From the NCBI GenBank assembly GCA_016719885.1, contig JADJYF010000001.1, forward strand, positions 434,001 through 498,000: a stretch of 64,000 bases of DNA. The letters run 5' to 3'. Positions 62,594-64,000 of this stretch are shown one piece after another. Numbering within the stretch: position 1 is the first letter of the stretch; each line of letters opens with the position of its first letter. Origin of the DNA: Pseudomonadota bacterium (lineage in GTDB: Bacteria > Pseudomonadota > Gammaproteobacteria > Ga0077536). The position numbers were made by a program, and so were the translations under genes. The notes beneath the pieces are model-generated. The model had not been told where the DNA came from. It made no database searches and was given only the letters and a program-made list of their open reading frames with translations.

Positions 62594-64000
62594 TCAGCGG
62601 TAATGCAGGATCTTGTAGGCGTCTATCCACATCTCGCGCGCCGGCGGAATGACCACCGTGGTCATCGGGTCGCGAATGATGGCCGGGCCGGCGATGACAT
62701 TGCCCGGCGCGAGTTCCACCATCTCGTAGATCTTGAACGGCAACCAACCGTCCTTGTGGTAGACCTCGCGCGTGCCGACGTAAGCCGCGGCGCTTGGCGT
62801 GGCACCGGCCACCTCGTAGCGGCGCAGCTTGGGCTGCGGCTTGGGCGCGATGGCTTCGAGGTTGACGGTCGTCAGTGAATAACCGGCGCCGCTGAACTTG
62901 GCGCCCTCCGGGTAGACCTTGGAATACATGGTCTCGAAGGCGTCAATCATGCGCTGGATGTCGGCCGGGCCGTTCATCTCGCCATTGCCGAGGGCAGTCT
63001 CGAAACTTTCGATCTGGCCGATGTAACGCGCCGACACGCCGTAGCGGAACGTGACCGTGGCGGGATCCACGCCTTCGTCGGCCATTTCACGCCGCGCCTC
63101 GGCTTCGAGTTCGCGCCACGCGCGGTCGATTTCATGGGCAGTGGCCTGCTTGTCGGCGTCCGAGGCATTGCCCGGGATGAGCACGCGCAGGCCGCGATCG
63201 TAGCGATGCATGTATTCGGCGCAGGCCGCGCCGAAAGCCGAGAACCCGGCTGCCCACGGCAGCGTGATGACGTCCTTGAACTCGATGCCCTCGGCGAAGC
63301 CGTACATGTGCACCGGGCCGGCGCCGCCGTAGTAGAGCATGGTGAAATCGTGGGTGTCGTAGCCCTTGGCCGCGACCATGGTGCGGAGCAGGTCGTTCAT
63401 CTCGGCATTGATGATGCCGAGCACGCCGGCGCCGGCCGCGTAGACGTCGAGGCCGAGCGGTTCGGCGATGGTTTCGCGCAGCGCTTCGAGCGCGCGCTCG
63501 CGATCGAGCCTGATCTGGCCGCCGAGGAAGTAATCCGGGTCGACATAACCGAGCGCGACGTTGATGTCGGTCACGGTCAGGCGGTCGTACTGGTAGCAGA
63601 TGCCGACCTTGGCACCGGCCGATTCCGGACCGACGTGGAGCCGCTTGTATTCGTCCAGCCACACCACGCTGCCGGCGCCGTTGCCGGCCGAATCGAGTTG
63701 CACCATCGGCAGGGCGAGGCGATGGCCGGCGATGTCGGCGCTCTTGGCGATACCGATGCGGCCATCGACCAACAGGCCGACGTCGAAACTCGTGCCGCCC
63801 ATGTCGGCGGTCACGATGTTGCTGAGGCCGAGTTCATGGGCGATGAACTGCGCGCCGATGAGGCCGCCGATGGGCCCAGAAATCATGGTCTCGTAGAGGC
63901 GCGGGTAATCCATGTTGACCGCGCCGCCATAGGACAACAGCGTCAGCAGGCGACCATTGAAGCCGCTGGCCTGCGCCTCGCGTTCGACGTCGAGCAGCGC
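62594..64000 (-). CDS. Hydantoinase/oxoprolinase A-like protein (5' partial)
   Basis: The frame is open to the window end (in-frame residues before the ATG at 63937 read ALLDVEREAQASGFNGRL), so its start lies beyond 64000 and at least 468 residues are visible. Visible parts: MDYPRLYETMISGPIGGLIGAQF, DMGGTSFDVGLLVDGRI (actin-like ATPase phosphate loop), YYGGAGPVHMYGFAEG and GYVDPDYFLGGQIRLD. This is the HyuA/acetone-carboxylase-like family: ATP-dependent hydrolysis of hydantoins or 5-oxoproline, or activation of ketones. It ends 25 nt before the FAH-like gene, so they may share a transcript. Confidence 0.88.
   Translation of the reverse strand, partial: ALLDVEREAQASGFNGRLLTLLSYGGAVNMDYPRLYETMISGPIGGLIGAQFIAHELGLSNIVTADMGGTSFDVGLLVDGRIGIAKSADIAGHRLALPMVQLDSAGNGAGSVVWLDEYKRLHVGPESAGAKVGICYQYDRLTVTDINVALGYVDPDYFLGGQIRLDRERALEALRETIAEPLGLDVYAAGAGVLGIINAEMNDLLRTMVAAKGYDTHDFTMLYYGGAGPVHMYGFAEGIEFKDVITLPWAAGFSAFGAACAEYMHRYDRGLRVLIPGNASDADKQATAHEIDRAWRELEAEARREMADEGVDPATVTFRYGVSARYIGQIESFETALGNGEMNGPADIQRMIDAFETMYSKVYPEGAKFSGAGYSLTTVNLEAIAPKPQPKLRRYEVAGATPSAAAYVGTREVYHKDGWLPFKIYEMVELAPGNVIAGPAIIRDPMTTVVIPPAREMWIDAYKILHYR

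Overview
The window reads as a GC-rich chromosomal segment of a Gram-negative proteobacterium. Outer-membrane protein families (DUF1302, DUF1329), a two-partner secretion system with a FhaC/ShlB-type transporter, and REP-type intergenic repeats all point that way. The many acyl-CoA dehydrogenases, CoA-transferases, crotonases, MaoC hydratases and luciferase-like (LLM) oxidoreductases suggest a gammaproteobacterium-like degrader of lipids, steroids or hydrocarbons. The taxonomic guess is inference, because there are no rRNA, tRNA or housekeeping markers here.

Layout. 1-5249: a DUF1302 outer-membrane protein (5' end outside the window), a HEAT-repeat protein, a Nudix hydrolase and a DUF1329 protein. 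5432-7176: an HSL-type esterase and an SDR. 7299-14784: a LysR regulator flanked by a minus-strand catabolic operon (SCP2-like protein, alpha/beta hydrolase, acyl-CoA dehydrogenase, CoA-transferase, MaoC) and a plus-strand pair (SCP2-like protein, alpha/beta hydrolase) arranged as a mirror image. 15115-22074: mixed catabolic genes (muconolactone-isomerase-like, GGCT-like, RutA-like LLM, acyl-CoA dehydrogenase, RidA, DODA-type dioxygenase, enolase-superfamily enzyme) and a UDP-GlcNAc 2-epimerase-like gene.

22252-31267: a long minus-strand acyl-CoA operon (SDR, methylsuccinyl-CoA-dehydrogenase-like, MaoC, methylfumaryl-CoA-isomerase-like CoA-transferase, aminoglycoside-phosphotransferase-fold kinase, a coupled acyl-CoA dehydrogenase pair, crotonase). 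31386-37466: an LLM oxidoreductase divergent from a compact coenzyme F420 biosynthesis locus (cofE, cofD, cofC and a fused cofG-cofH/fbiC). Several further LLM enzymes (53-61 kb), two of the type usually F420-dependent, could use the cofactor.

37547-49478: a CoA-transferase, then a three-gene two-partner secretion operon: TpsB, a periplasmic protein with two FecR domains, and a 2551-residue TpsA whose central part is about 26 repeats. 49553-64000: a POT peptide transporter, an EamA transporter, crotonase, LLM genes, a HAD dehalogenase-like protein, unknowns, a GST-like protein, an RRM RNA-binding protein, an FAH-family hydrolase and a hydantoinase A-like protein cut by the window end.

Two related families of palindromic REP-like repeats recur between genes, once nested one inside the other. 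Four otherwise intact genes each carry one small frameshift, which may be sequencing or assembly error rather than decay.
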